From assembly GCA_041166745.1 (NCBI GenBank), contig JBEEGH010000034.1, positions 62,001 to 126,000 of the forward strand: a DNA stretch of 64,000 nt, read 5' to 3'. The position numbers and the translations under genes are program-made. This DNA is from DASUCS01 sp041166745. Its GTDB lineage: Bacteria > Actinomycetota > Acidimicrobiia > Acidimicrobiales > JACDCH01. The notes under the pieces were generated by a model, which was not told where the DNA came from, made no database searches, and worked only from the letters and a program-made list of their open reading frames with translations. Positions 27,072 to 35,843 of the stretch are shown one piece after another; within the stretch, counting starts at the first letter, position 1, and every line of letters starts with the position of its first letter.

Positions 27072-27697
27072 GCGTCCTCCTCGAGGTAGCGCTCCCAGAG
27101 GTCGACGTTGACGGTCGCGCCGTCGGCACCGCCTTCGCCCCAGAGGTCGCGCGGCGTGAAGCGCACGGAATACGTCGGATCGAGCACCTTGCCTCCGCCG
27201 TGGGCCTCGAAGTCCGGCAGATTCTCGGCGCCGTCGAGACGCGTCACCACGCCGCGTTTGCCCTGCACGTATCTGGGCGCTCGGGTGTGCCCCGATGGAT
27301 GCCACTCGCGCACACGCACTCGATCTCCGATCTTGAACCGGGGTTCGGTTCGGTCAGGCTCGGGCGTGGCGGGCGCGACGCCTCGGTCCGCGCGCGAGAG
27401 CGGGAATCGTCCGCCGCTGCGTTCGTCGAGGTCTTCGTTCGTCGTCAGCCCCGCTTCGGTCAGCAAGGTGGCCACGCCGGTGAGCCAGTGCTCGTAATAG
27501 GACGACGACAAGTAGTGCGCCGGATCCATCCGCTCGATGCTGTGCCGAAACCCGCCGCCGGGCTGCAACGCCATCATCGTGGCCATGCTCACGCGGAACG
27601 CACGTCGCTCCCAGTCCTCGCCGAACACCGGCTCGGCCGGCGGCGCGTCGACGGGCCCGAACCCGTCGACGCCACCCATGTCGTGGATGCCGTCCAT
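27068..27697 (-). CDS. nthB: Nitrile hydratase beta subunit
   Basis: A 209-residue structural subunit that begins MDGIHDMGGVDGFGPV and has the GGGFRHSIERMDPAHYLSSS helix region. It ends with the SH3-like domain (FKIGDRVRVREWHPSGHTRAPRYVQGKRGVV, YSVRFTPRDLWG) that packs on alpha and completes the active site with conserved Arg. Its ATG at 27697 shares a base with the TGA of the acyl-CoA synthetase (TGATG), so all four genes are translationally chained. Confidence 0.92.
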   Translation of the reverse strand: MDGIHDMGGVDGFGPVDAPPAEPVFGEDWERRAFRVSMATMMALQPGGGFRHSIERMDPAHYLSSSYYEHWLTGVATLLTEAGLTTNEDLDERSGGRFPLSRADRGVAPATPEPDRTEPRFKIGDRVRVREWHPSGHTRAPRYVQGKRGVVTRLDGAENLPDFEAHGGGKVLDPTYSVRFTPRDLWGEGGADGATVNVDLWERYLEEDA

Positions 27698-29322
27698 CAG
27701 CGCAGGCCGAGAATTTCCACGGAGCGCTCGCGCATCTCGACCTTACGAACCTTGCCGGTGACCGTCATCGGGAAGTCGTCGGTGAGGTGGAGGTGCCGCG
27801 GCACCTTGTAGTGCGCGAGCTTGCCCTCGCAGTACGAGCGGAGTGCGTCGAGGGTCAGCTCGTGAGCGCCGGGCCGGAGACGTACCCACGCCATCAGCTC
27901 TTCGCCGTATTTCTCGTCCGGCACCCCGATGACCTGGACGTCCTCGATGTCGGGATGGCCGTACAGGAACTCCTCGATCTCGCGCGGATACACGTTCTCA
28001 CCACCCCGAATGACCATGTCCTTGATGCGCCCAACGATCGCGACATAGCCGTCGTCGTCCATCGTTGCGAGGTCGCCGGTGTGCATCCATCCGGCACCGT
28101 CGATGGACTCGGCCGTGAGCCCGGGCTCGTCCCAGTAGCCGAGCATGACCGAATAGCCGCGCGTACACAGCTCTCCCGTCACTCCGTGGGGCGCCGGAAG
28201 ACCCGAGTCAGGATCGATGATCTCGACCTCGACATGCGGCATGACCGTTCCTACGGTCGACACGCGTCGCTCGAGGTCGTCCTCGCGTCGAGTCATCGTC
28301 GATACCGGAGACGTCTCGGTCATGCCGTAACAGATCGTGACCTCCTCCATGTGCATCTCGGCGACGACGCGTTTCATCACCTCCACCGGACACGGAGAGC
28401 CGGCCATGATTCCTGTGCGAAGCGACGCGAGGTCATAGCTTGCGAAATCCGCCAGCGCGAGCTCGGCGATGAACATCGTCGGCACGCCGTACAACGAGGT
28501 GCACCGCTCGTCTTGAACTGCTTGCAACGTTGCCGCCGGCTCGAATGCCGGCGCTGGAATCACGATGCAGGAGCCGTGCGACGTCGACCCGAGATTGCCC
28601 ATCACCATTCCGAAGCAGTGGTAGAAGGGGACGGGGAGGCACACGCGATCTTCTTCGGAGTAGCCGAGCAGCTCGCCGACGAAATACCCGTTGTTCAAGA
28701 TGTTGTGATGCGAGAGCGTCGCGCCCTTCGGAAACCCGGTGGTGCCAGACGTGTATTGGATGTTGATCGCGTCGTCGAAGCTCAAGGTGGCACTTCTCGC
28801 TGCGAGCGCGGAGTCGTCGTTGCGATCACCGCGGGCCAGTAGGTCGTCCCAGCCGCTCGTCCCGAGCAGGATCGAGCCCTCCAGCATCGGGCACTCGCCC
28901 CGAACCTCGTCGATCATCGCTCCGTAGTCAGATGTCTTGAACGACGGCGCCGCGACGAGCAGCTTCGTTCCCGACTGTCGCAGTACGAACTGCAACTCGT
29001 GACTGCGGTACGCAGGGTTGACGTTGACGAGGACGGCACCGATCTTCGACGTTGCGTACTGCACGAACACCCACTCGGCGCAGTTTGGCGACCAAATGCC
29101 GACCCGGTCGCCCTTCTCGACGCCGAGGTCGATCAGACCGCGAGCGACTCGGTCGATTTGTGCATCGAGCTCGCGGTACGTCCACCGCCGTCCGGTCGCG
29201 ACGTCGACCATCGCGTCGCGTTCACTGAAGCGAGCAACGGTGACCGCGAGATCGTCGCCGATCGTGCGCCCGAGAAGTGGCGCGGCGCTCGGTCCGCTCG
29301 CATAGCTCAGCGCGGAGGTCAT
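27697..29322 (-). CDS. AMP-dependent acyl-CoA synthetase
   Basis: A 541-residue ANL-superfamily ligase that activates a carboxylic acid as adenylate and then CoA thioester. The P-loop is IQYTSGTTGFPKGATLSH, followed by CYGMTETSPVST, GWMHTGDLATMDDDGYV, GRIKDMVIRGGENVYPREIE and the C-terminal catalytic Lys in FPMTVTGKVRK. It is closest to medium- or long-chain acyl-CoA synthetases, and the substrate is not predictable. It is coupled directly to nitrile hydratase beta and preceded by a TetR gene 36 bases upstream, suggesting a shared catabolic transcript. Confidence 0.9.
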   Translation of the reverse strand: MTSALSYASGPSAAPLLGRTIGDDLAVTVARFSERDAMVDVATGRRWTYRELDAQIDRVARGLIDLGVEKGDRVGIWSPNCAEWVFVQYATSKIGAVLVNVNPAYRSHELQFVLRQSGTKLLVAAPSFKTSDYGAMIDEVRGECPMLEGSILLGTSGWDDLLARGDRNDDSALAARSATLSFDDAINIQYTSGTTGFPKGATLSHHNILNNGYFVGELLGYSEEDRVCLPVPFYHCFGMVMGNLGSTSHGSCIVIPAPAFEPAATLQAVQDERCTSLYGVPTMFIAELALADFASYDLASLRTGIMAGSPCPVEVMKRVVAEMHMEEVTICYGMTETSPVSTMTRREDDLERRVSTVGTVMPHVEVEIIDPDSGLPAPHGVTGELCTRGYSVMLGYWDEPGLTAESIDGAGWMHTGDLATMDDDGYVAIVGRIKDMVIRGGENVYPREIEEFLYGHPDIEDVQVIGVPDEKYGEELMAWVRLRPGAHELTLDALRSYCEGKLAHYKVPRHLHLTDDFPMTVTGKVRKVEMRERSVEILGLR

Positions 29323-29358
29323 GGCATCGTCCCGGACTCGACGTTGGTGCGTCCCAGG

Positions 29359-29988
29359 TCACGGTAGACGAGCGACGCCTCCGCTGTCGGCGAGCGCCGA
29401 CTGCAGCAGAGCGCGCGCCGACCAGCGCATGAGCTCCCTGGCGTCTCGGCGTGACAACCCGGCGACGTCGGTCAGCCATGCGAGCGCTTCGATTCCCGTT
29501 GCGCTGCGTATGGCGACGGCGAGGCGGTGGATCTCGGCCTCAGACATGGCCGGCTGGAGTGGCGCGAGTGCTTCCTCGACCCACTTGATCGCGCGGCCCT
29601 GCCGCAATGGCAACTGCGCGCGCTCGACCGCATCGGCTTCGAGCGAGAGTCGAAGCATCGTGCGCTGTTGGGCCTCGGTCTCCACGATCATGCGGGTGAA
29701 CGAGTCCACGACGATGTCGAGTCGGGCGGTCACGTCGTCTTCGGGCGCGTCGTCGGGCAACAAGGACTCGGTAACCGTCTCGGGATGAGCCGCGGAGAGG
29801 AGGGCACGCTGATTCGGGAAGTACCGGTAGGCGGTGGTGCGAGAGATCGATGCCGCCTCGGCCGCAGCCTCGACCGTAGGTGCGGCGCCGTCGGCCACGA
29901 GCTCGCGGGCCGCGGCGATGAGCGCATCGCGAGTGCGCCGCTTCTGGTCAATGCGGCCATTCAGCTCGTATGGGATTGACATCACCAT
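29359..29988 (-). CDS. TetR-family transcriptional regulator
   Basis: A 209-residue regulator. The N-terminal helix-turn-helix is ALIAAARELV to ISRTTAYRYFPNQRALLSAA (residues ~20-70), and the C-terminal ligand-binding domain is all-helical. It is first in the minus-strand run leading into the acyl-CoA synthetase and nitrile hydratase genes, and divergent from a cupin gene across a 55-base gap with a perfect palindrome. It probably represses one or both directions. Start ATG 29988; ATG 29982 is nearly as good. Confidence 0.87.
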   Translation of the reverse strand: MVMSIPYELNGRIDQKRRTRDALIAAARELVADGAAPTVEAAAEAASISRTTAYRYFPNQRALLSAAHPETVTESLLPDDAPEDDVTARLDIVVDSFTRMIVETEAQQRTMLRLSLEADAVERAQLPLRQGRAIKWVEEALAPLQPAMSEAEIHRLAVAIRSATGIEALAWLTDVAGLSRRDARELMRWSARALLQSALADSGGVARLP

Positions 29989-30009
29989 GATGGTACCGTA
30001 CTCTCGTTA

Positions 30010-30025
30010 TGGGACTTAAGTCCCA
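30010..30025. promoter_or_regulatory. 16-bp perfect palindrome, likely TetR operator
   Basis: TGGGACTTAAGTCCCA lies in the 55-base space between the divergent TetR and cupin genes, 18 bases before the cupin ATG. Size, symmetry and position are typical of a TetR dimer site. GGGAGAAG just downstream is the likely cupin ribosome binding site, so repressor binding would also block the early cupin transcript. Confidence 0.55.
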
Positions 30026-30043
30026 CGAACAGGGAGAAGCAGC

Positions 30044-30541
30044 ATGAGCGCATTGGCTCCGATCATCCGGGCCGCCGGCGAGGGCGACAAGCAGTCGTTC
30101 CTCGGAGGTGGCCTCCACACGTGGAAGCTCCTTGCGGAAGACACCGGCGGCGCCTTCTTCATGTTCGAGGACGTCATGGGTCAGGGAAAGTGCACCCCCT
30201 TGCATCGACACCCGGAGGCCGCCGAGACCGTGTACGTCCTCGAAGGCGAGATCATCGTCAACGTCGACGGCAAGGAGACTCGAGTCGGTGCCGGTGGCAT
30301 GACCTTCACCCCCAAGGGTGTGCCCCACGCATTCGTCGTGGTCTCCGACACCGCACGCGTCCTCACCCTGCAGACGCCCGGCATCGGTCAGGCGTTCTAC
30401 CGCGGTGCCAGCGAGCCCACGACCGACGACACCTCCGAGACGGTGGACATCGCACGCCTCCAAGCGTCGGCGAAGGAGAACCCTCGCGGCATCGAGCTCC
30501 TCGGACCACCGCCGTCGTTCGCGAGTGTGAAGGTCGGCTGA
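30044..30541 (+). CDS. Cupin-domain protein
   Basis: A 165-residue single-domain cupin. Motif 1 reads PLHRHPEAAETVYVLEGE with His, His and Glu metal ligands, and motif 2 reads MTFTPKGVPHAFVVVSD with the last His. The fold serves dioxygenases, isomerases and sugar or quercetinase-like enzymes, and the reaction is not readable. It is divergent from the TetR gene and probably controlled by it. The epoxide hydrolase gene follows 42 bases later on the same strand. Confidence 0.82.
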   Translation: MSALAPIIRAAGEGDKQSFLGGGLHTWKLLAEDTGGAFFMFEDVMGQGKCTPLHRHPEAAETVYVLEGEIIVNVDGKETRVGAGGMTFTPKGVPHAFVVVSDTARVLTLQTPGIGQAFYRGASEPTTDDTSETVDIARLQASAKENPRGIELLGPPPSFASVKVG

Positions 30542-30583
30542 CCGAGCAGACGTTTCGTTCGCGGGCGTGGAAGGCTCGCGACC

Positions 30584-31714
30584 ATGTCCGACGACATCGT
30601 CCCCTTCCACATCGACATTCCGGACGCGCAGCTCGCCGATCTGCGCGAGCGACTGCAGCGAACGCGTTGGCCCGAACCCGAGACGGTCGACGACTGGTCG
30701 CAGGGTGTGCCGTTGTCATATCTGCAGGACGTCTGCCACTACTGGGCGGACAAGTACGACTGGCGAGCGGCCGAGGCGCGGCTGAACGACTTTCCCCAGT
30801 ACCGGACCGACATCGACGGGCTCGGCATTCATTTCATTCATGTGCGGTCGCCGCACGAGAACGCACTGCCGATCGTCATCACGCACGGCTGGCCCGGCTC
30901 GATCGTCGAGTTCCACAAAGTGATCGCGCCGCTCACGGATCCGACGGCCCACGGCGGCGACGCGGCCGACGCGTTCCACGTCGTGTGTCCATCGCTGCCG
31001 GGTTACGGCTTCAGCGACAAGCCGACCGAGACCGGCTGGGGCGTCGAACGCATTGCGCTCGCGTGGGCGAAGCTCATGGCCCGTCTCGGCTACGACCGCT
31101 ACGGCGCGCAAGGCGGCGACTGGGGCTCGACGGTGACGACGAGCATCGGCCAACAAGACCCTGACCACGTGGCCGGCATCCACGTGAACATGCCGATCGC
31201 GACGCCGACGTTCGACGATCTCACCGAGAGCGAAAGCGCCGCCCTCGCATCGCTGGCCAACTACCAGGAGGTCGAGTCGGGCTATTCGAAGCAGCAGTCC
31301 ACTCGTCCGCAGACACTCGGGTACGGCTTGGTCGACTCGCCCGCGGGTCAGTGCGCCTGGATCCTCGAGAAGTTCTGGGCGTGGACCGACTGCGACGGCC
31401 ATCCCGAGAACGCACTGACGCGCGACGAGCTGCTCGACAACGTGATGCTGTACTGGCTCCAAGGCGCGGGCGCGTCCTCGGCCCGGCTCTACTGGGAGAG
31501 CTTCAATCGGAATCGTGGCGACGAGATATCGACTCCCGCTGGCTGCTCGATCTTCCCGAAGGAGATCATCCGCATCTCTCGCCGGTGGGCGGAAACCCGC
31601 TTCACCGACATTCGGTACTGGAACGAGCTCGAGAAGGGCGGACACTTCGCCGCGTTCGAACAGCCCGACCTGTTCGTCAACGAGATCCGCTCGTTCTTCC
31701 GAATCGTCAGGTAA
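30584..31714 (+). CDS. Epoxide hydrolase (microsomal-type, alpha/beta hydrolase)
   Basis: A 376-residue enzyme with the N-terminal epoxide hydrolase domain (FHIDIPDAQLADLRERLQRTRWP) seen in mEH-type proteins. The core has the oxyanion motif HGWPGS (101-106), nucleophile Asp179 in QGGDWGS, and His354 in EKGGHFAAFEQP. It opens epoxides to diols through an ester intermediate. The organism may use it for terpenoid, fatty or aromatic epoxides. The substrate is unknown, and the link to the following sugar operon is only positional. Confidence 0.87.
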   Translation: MSDDIVPFHIDIPDAQLADLRERLQRTRWPEPETVDDWSQGVPLSYLQDVCHYWADKYDWRAAEARLNDFPQYRTDIDGLGIHFIHVRSPHENALPIVITHGWPGSIVEFHKVIAPLTDPTAHGGDAADAFHVVCPSLPGYGFSDKPTETGWGVERIALAWAKLMARLGYDRYGAQGGDWGSTVTTSIGQQDPDHVAGIHVNMPIATPTFDDLTESESAALASLANYQEVESGYSKQQSTRPQTLGYGLVDSPAGQCAWILEKFWAWTDCDGHPENALTRDELLDNVMLYWLQGAGASSARLYWESFNRNRGDEISTPAGCSIFPKEIIRISRRWAETRFTDIRYWNELEKGGHFAAFEQPDLFVNEIRSFFRIVR

Positions 31715-31783
31715 GACTCGTTCTTGCGCTTGCGGACCACCGTATGAGGGGTCGAGAGGCGCAATTTCCCAGAATGGAGCTGC

Positions 31784-32488
31784 ATGACTGGGCGCGTAGT
31801 GATCGTGACCGGAACGTCCGGGGGAATCGGCTCGGCCATCGCCGCGGAGTTCGAGACGCTCGGCGACACCGTTATCGGCCTCGACATCGTCGACGGCTTC
31901 GACGTCACCGACCTGGACCAATGCCGCGCCACGGCCACCCGAGTCGACGAGGAGCACGGCCGCATCGACGTCCTTTGCAACAACGCCGGCATCGGTGCCG
32001 TGGGTGACGTGACGCAGGCGACCGTCGACGAATGGCAACGCGTGTTCGCAGTGAACGTGTTCGGCATTGCGCATCTGTCGGCCGCAGTGCTGCCGATGAT
32101 GCGACGTGCCGGCCGGGGGGCGATCGTCAACACGTGTTCTGTCGCGGCGGACGTCGGGCTCGTCGAACGGGCGGTCTACTCCGCGTCCAAGGGGGCTGTG
32201 TTGGGGCTGACGCGTGCGATGGCCGCGGACGAGGCAGAGCACGGCATTCGCATCAACTGTGTGTCGCCCGGGACCGTTGACGGTCCGTGGGTGCGTCGTC
32301 TCATCGAGAGCAGCGACGATCCAGCGACGACGCTCAGCGCGCTCGAGCGCCGTCAGCCGCTCGGACGACTCGTCGCGCCGGAAGAGGTCGCCAAGGCCGT
32401 GGCGTTTCTCGCGGCGGACACGACGTTCACCACCGGGCAGGACCTGCTCCTCGACGGCGGCATCACGGGAGTGCGGATCGTGCGATGA
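31784..32488 (+). CDS. SDR oxidoreductase, likely 2-keto-3-deoxy-L-fuconate or related dehydrogenase
   Basis: A 234-residue classical short-chain dehydrogenase: TGTSGGIG cofactor loop, acidic DIVDG favouring NAD, CNNAGIG, catalytic NTCSVAAD and YSASKG, and a C-terminal TGQDLLLDGGITG. It starts the gene run that includes an L-fuconate-dehydratase-like enzyme and an aldo/keto reductase. In the oxidative L-fucose route, an SDR oxidises 2-keto-3-deoxy-L-fuconate, which fits its place, but the assignment comes from context. Confidence 0.78.
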   Translation: MTGRVVIVTGTSGGIGSAIAAEFETLGDTVIGLDIVDGFDVTDLDQCRATATRVDEEHGRIDVLCNNAGIGAVGDVTQATVDEWQRVFAVNVFGIAHLSAAVLPMMRRAGRGAIVNTCSVAADVGLVERAVYSASKGAVLGLTRAMAADEAEHGIRINCVSPGTVDGPWVRRLIESSDDPATTLSALERRQPLGRLVAPEEVAKAVAFLAADTTFTTGQDLLLDGGITGVRIVR

Positions 32489-32519
32489 GGCGCAGCCCCC
32501 GAGAAAATCAGATCGTGCG

Positions 32520-33827
32520 ATGACGCGCATCACCGACATGGTCGTGCACGATCTTCGATTCCCGACGTCTGACCTGCTCGACGGGTCCGACGCGATGAAT
32601 CCGGATCCCGACTATTCGGCCGCGTACGTCGAGTTGCACACGGACGTGGCCGGCCTGGCCGGACAGGGCATGACGTTCACCATCGGTCGCGGCAACGAGC
32701 TGTGCTGCGCGGGGATCGAAGCCTTTCGCGATCACGTCATCGGGCGCGAGCTCGACGAGCTCGAGGCCGACCCCGGAAGGTTCTGGCGAGACCTCGCCGG
32801 CGACAGCCAACTTCGGTGGGTCGGCCCCGAGAAGGGTGTCGTGCACCTCGCCACTGCCGCGGTCGTCAATGCGGTGTGGGATCTGTTCGCACGGCGCGCG
32901 GATGTTCCACTGTGGCGCTACCTCGCCGACCTTCCCGCCGAACGCATCGTGGCAGCGATCGACTTCCGCCACATCACCGATGCGCTCACCCCCGACGAGG
33001 CGCTCGCGCTGCTGCGTGCCGCGGAGCCCGGTCGCGCCGAACGCGAACGACAGCTGCTCGAGGACGGCTACCCCGCGTACATCACGTCGGCCGGCTGGTT
33101 GGGCTACCCCGATGATCTGTTGCGATCGCGGTGTCGCGAAGCTTTGGCCGAGGGCTGGAACGACCTCAAGATCAAGGTGGGTCGCGACCTCGACGACGAC
33201 GTGCGCCGCACTCGCATTCTGCGCGAGGAGCTCGGGCCCGACCGCCGTCTCCTCATCGACGCCAATCAGGTGTGGGACGTCGACCAGGCCATCGAGTGGG
33301 TGAAGGCGCTCGCGGACGCGGAGCCGTGGTGGATCGAGGAGCCCACCAGCCCCGACGACATCCTCGGGCACGCGCGCATCGCGAAGGCGGTGCGTCCGAT
33401 CCGAGTGGCCACCGGGGAGCACTGCCACAACCGGGTGATGTTCAAGCAGTTCTTCCAGGCTGACGCGATCGACATCGCGCAGATCGACGGCTGCCGTCTC
33501 GGCGGCGTCAACGAGGTGCTGGCCGTTCTGCTGTTGGCGGCGAAGCACGATGTCCCGGTCTGCCCGCACGCCGGAGGCGTCGGCCTGTGCCAGCACGTGC
33601 AGCACTTCTCGATGTTCGACCTGCTGCGGGTGTCCGGACGATCCGACGACCGGATGATCGAGTACGCCGGTCACCTCCACGACCACTTCGTCGTGCCACT
33701 GCGCGTGGGCGGCGGGCGTTACCACGCGCCGACCGCTGCGGGTTTCGGGCTCGAGATGAAGCCGGCGTCGATCGCCGCTCATCGCTTTCCCGATGGCGAC
33801 GTCTGGCGCGAACGGCGCGATGGCTGA
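32520..33827 (+). CDS. Enolase-superfamily sugar acid dehydratase, L-fuconate dehydratase-like
   Basis: A 435-residue member of the mandelate racemase/enolase superfamily that closely follows FucD. It begins TDMVVHDLRFPTSDLLDGSDAMNPDPDYS, then EKGVVHLATAAVVNAVWDL, the base motif WNDLKIKVGRD, metal ligands in LIDANQVWD, WIEEPTSPDD and TGEHCHNRV, and the second base HAGGVGLCQHVQH. It removes water from L-fuconate to give 2-keto-3-deoxy-L-fuconate. Start ATG 32520, 31 bases after the SDR. The next gene starts eight bases before its end. Confidence 0.88.
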   Translation: MTRITDMVVHDLRFPTSDLLDGSDAMNPDPDYSAAYVELHTDVAGLAGQGMTFTIGRGNELCCAGIEAFRDHVIGRELDELEADPGRFWRDLAGDSQLRWVGPEKGVVHLATAAVVNAVWDLFARRADVPLWRYLADLPAERIVAAIDFRHITDALTPDEALALLRAAEPGRAERERQLLEDGYPAYITSAGWLGYPDDLLRSRCREALAEGWNDLKIKVGRDLDDDVRRTRILREELGPDRRLLIDANQVWDVDQAIEWVKALADAEPWWIEEPTSPDDILGHARIAKAVRPIRVATGEHCHNRVMFKQFFQADAIDIAQIDGCRLGGVNEVLAVLLLAAKHDVPVCPHAGGVGLCQHVQHFSMFDLLRVSGRSDDRMIEYAGHLHDHFVVPLRVGGGRYHAPTAAGFGLEMKPASIAAHRFPDGDVWRERRDG

Positions 33828-34908
33828 TCGCCTTCGGGTCGCGCTCGTCGGCGGCCCGATGTACGACTCGCTCTACGAGCCTTTCCTCGACGAGGTCGAG
33901 GTGGTGGTGCATGCCGACCACCCGACGCTGAACCGTCGCGCCGCGGAGCTGCTGGCCGCCGGCGAACGCATCGACGTGTTGTCGACCCACGGAAAGTACG
34001 CGCCGAGCCAGGGCGCGTGGCTCCATCCGCTCGACGCGCTGCTTGACCCGGAGATCGTTTCGGCTCTCGCGCCTCGGGCCCTGGATCTGTGTCGGTATCG
34101 AGGTGCGTTGTTGTGCGCGCCGCGCAACATCGACGTCCGCACGCTGTGGTGGCGCACTGACCGCATGGACGCACCTCCCGACAGCTGGGCGGAACTGACA
34201 GACGGCTCAGCGGTCTTCGGCTTCACCGGTCGCGAGTCCGGACTGTTCGGCCTGTTCTTCGAGCTCGTCGTGGGTCGCGGTGGCGCGCTGTTCGATGCCG
34301 AGGGTCATCCGACGATGACCGGACCCGACGCCGAGGCCGCCGTCGCGCTCCTGTGCGAGCTCGCGGGGCGTGGTCCGGGCGAGCTCCCCGACTGGCACTA
34401 CGACGACGTCGACGCGGCCCTCCTGGACGGTCGCATCGACTGCGCGGCCGCGTGGCCCGGTGCATTCGGTCCGATCCGCGCATCGGATGTCTATGGCGTG
34501 CTCGCACCGGCGCCGTACTTCTCCGGTCCGAGCGCGCGCGTGTCGTACTCCGGCTGCCATGGGTGGGCGATTCCAACGACGTGTGGCGACCTCGACGGCG
34601 CGGTGGCGCTCGTCACGCGCCTCTGCTCCGTCGAGATGCACCGACGAGAGGCCGCCGCGGGCGGGATACCGGCCCGCACCGACGCGCTCGCGAGCGTTGA
34701 AGCCATGGACGCAACCGACGAGGCCCGGCTGGCAATCACCCGCTCAACGATCGAGCACGGGATGATCACCTATCCGCCGCTCGCGCGCTTCCCCGAGGTG
34801 GAGGACGCGGGCTGGGGCGCGATTCACGACGCGCTGCGCGGCGAGCTCTCTCCGGCCGCGGCCGTCGCCAGCATCCAACACGCGGCGGAGTCAGCGCTCC
34901 AGGCATGA
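33820..34908 (+). CDS. Extracellular solute-binding-like protein without a signal peptide
   Basis: A 362-residue protein with the layout of a family 1 ABC solute-binding protein (sugar type): DEVEVVVHADHPTLNRRAAELLAAGERIDVL, GALLCAPRNIDVRTLWWRTDRM, GRGGALFDAEGHPTM, and a C-terminal Ala-rich segment. Unlike true binding proteins it begins directly with ADRLRVALVGGPMYDSL, with no signal or lipobox, and no permease or ATPase genes follow. It may be a cytoplasmic binding or sensor protein, or the start may be misread. It overlaps genes on both sides within the fucose-type operon. Confidence 0.72.
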   Translation: MADRLRVALVGGPMYDSLYEPFLDEVEVVVHADHPTLNRRAAELLAAGERIDVLSTHGKYAPSQGAWLHPLDALLDPEIVSALAPRALDLCRYRGALLCAPRNIDVRTLWWRTDRMDAPPDSWAELTDGSAVFGFTGRESGLFGLFFELVVGRGGALFDAEGHPTMTGPDAEAAVALLCELAGRGPGELPDWHYDDVDAALLDGRIDCAAAWPGAFGPIRASDVYGVLAPAPYFSGPSARVSYSGCHGWAIPTTCGDLDGAVALVTRLCSVEMHRREAAAGGIPARTDALASVEAMDATDEARLAITRSTIEHGMITYPPLARFPEVEDAGWGAIHDALRGELSPAAAVASIQHAAESALQA

Positions 34909-35825
34909 CCACGCTCGGATTGGGGTGCGCACCGCTCGGAAATCTCTACGACACCGTCACCGACGAAGAGGCGCGCGCCATCGTGGAGGCGGCGTACGAC
35001 GCGGGCGTGCGCCTCTTCGACACCGCTCCGTTGTACGGGCACGGCTTGTCGGAGCGACGCCTCGGCGCCGCGCTGGCGTCGTTCCCACGCGATTCGCTGA
35101 CCGTCGCGACGAAAGTCGGTCGACTGCTCGTGCCCGACGATCCGGGCGAGACCGAAGCGACGATCTTCGTCGACGTACCTGCCGTGCATCCCGTCTTCGA
35201 CTTCTCGGCCGATGGTGTGCAGCGATCGCTGGAGGCCAGCCTCGAGCGCCTCGGGCTGGACCGCGTCGACATCGTCCACGTGCACGATCCCGACGATCAT
35301 GCGGAGGAAGCACTCGCGGGCGCCTTTCCCGCGCTCCGGCGCTGGCGCGATGAAGGCGTCGTCGGCGCGATCGGCGCAGGGATGAACCAGGCGCCGATGC
35401 TCGCTCGCTTCGTGCGCGAGGCCGGCATCGACTGCGTGCTGCTGGCCGGGCGCTACACGCTGCTCGACCAATCCGGCCTCGACGATCTGTTACCGCTGTG
35501 CGAGCGCGAAGGCGTAGCCGTCATCGCCGCGGGGGCGTTCAACTCCGGTCTGCTCGCCAATCCGAAGCCGGGCGCGCCGTACGACTATGCGCCGGCGCCG
35601 GCCGGACTGATCGCTCGGGCGCGGCAGCTGGGCGCGGTATGCGCGCGACACGACATCCCGCTCACGGCCGCAGCGCTGCAGTACCCGGCGGCGCATCCGG
35701 CAGTTTCCAGCGTGCTCACCGGCGTGCGCTCGGTCGACGAGCTGCGCACGAACCTGGCGAACTTCGAGCGGCCGATCCCGCCGGAGCTGTGGGCCGACCT
35801 CCGAGCCGAAGGTCTGCTGCCTTAG
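34905..35825 (+). CDS. Aldo/keto reductase, L-fucose/D-threo-aldose dehydrogenase-like
   Basis: A 306-residue AKR barrel. It has DTAPLYGHGLSERRLGAAL with catalytic Asp and Tyr, VATKVGRLLVP with Lys, and VDIVHVHDPDDH with the His region. It resembles aldose 1-dehydrogenases that oxidise L-fucose or D-arabinose to the lactone. Its ATG overlaps the stop of the binding-protein-like gene (ATGA). With the dehydratase and SDR this gives three of the four usual steps of oxidative fucose breakdown. A dedicated lactonase is not seen in the cluster. Confidence 0.84.
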   Translation: MTTLGLGCAPLGNLYDTVTDEEARAIVEAAYDAGVRLFDTAPLYGHGLSERRLGAALASFPRDSLTVATKVGRLLVPDDPGETEATIFVDVPAVHPVFDFSADGVQRSLEASLERLGLDRVDIVHVHDPDDHAEEALAGAFPALRRWRDEGVVGAIGAGMNQAPMLARFVREAGIDCVLLAGRYTLLDQSGLDDLLPLCEREGVAVIAAGAFNSGLLANPKPGAPYDYAPAPAGLIARARQLGAVCARHDIPLTAAALQYPAAHPAVSSVLTGVRSVDELRTNLANFERPIPPELWADLRAEGLLP

Positions 35826-35843
35826 AGCACGGACAGCACGCCG

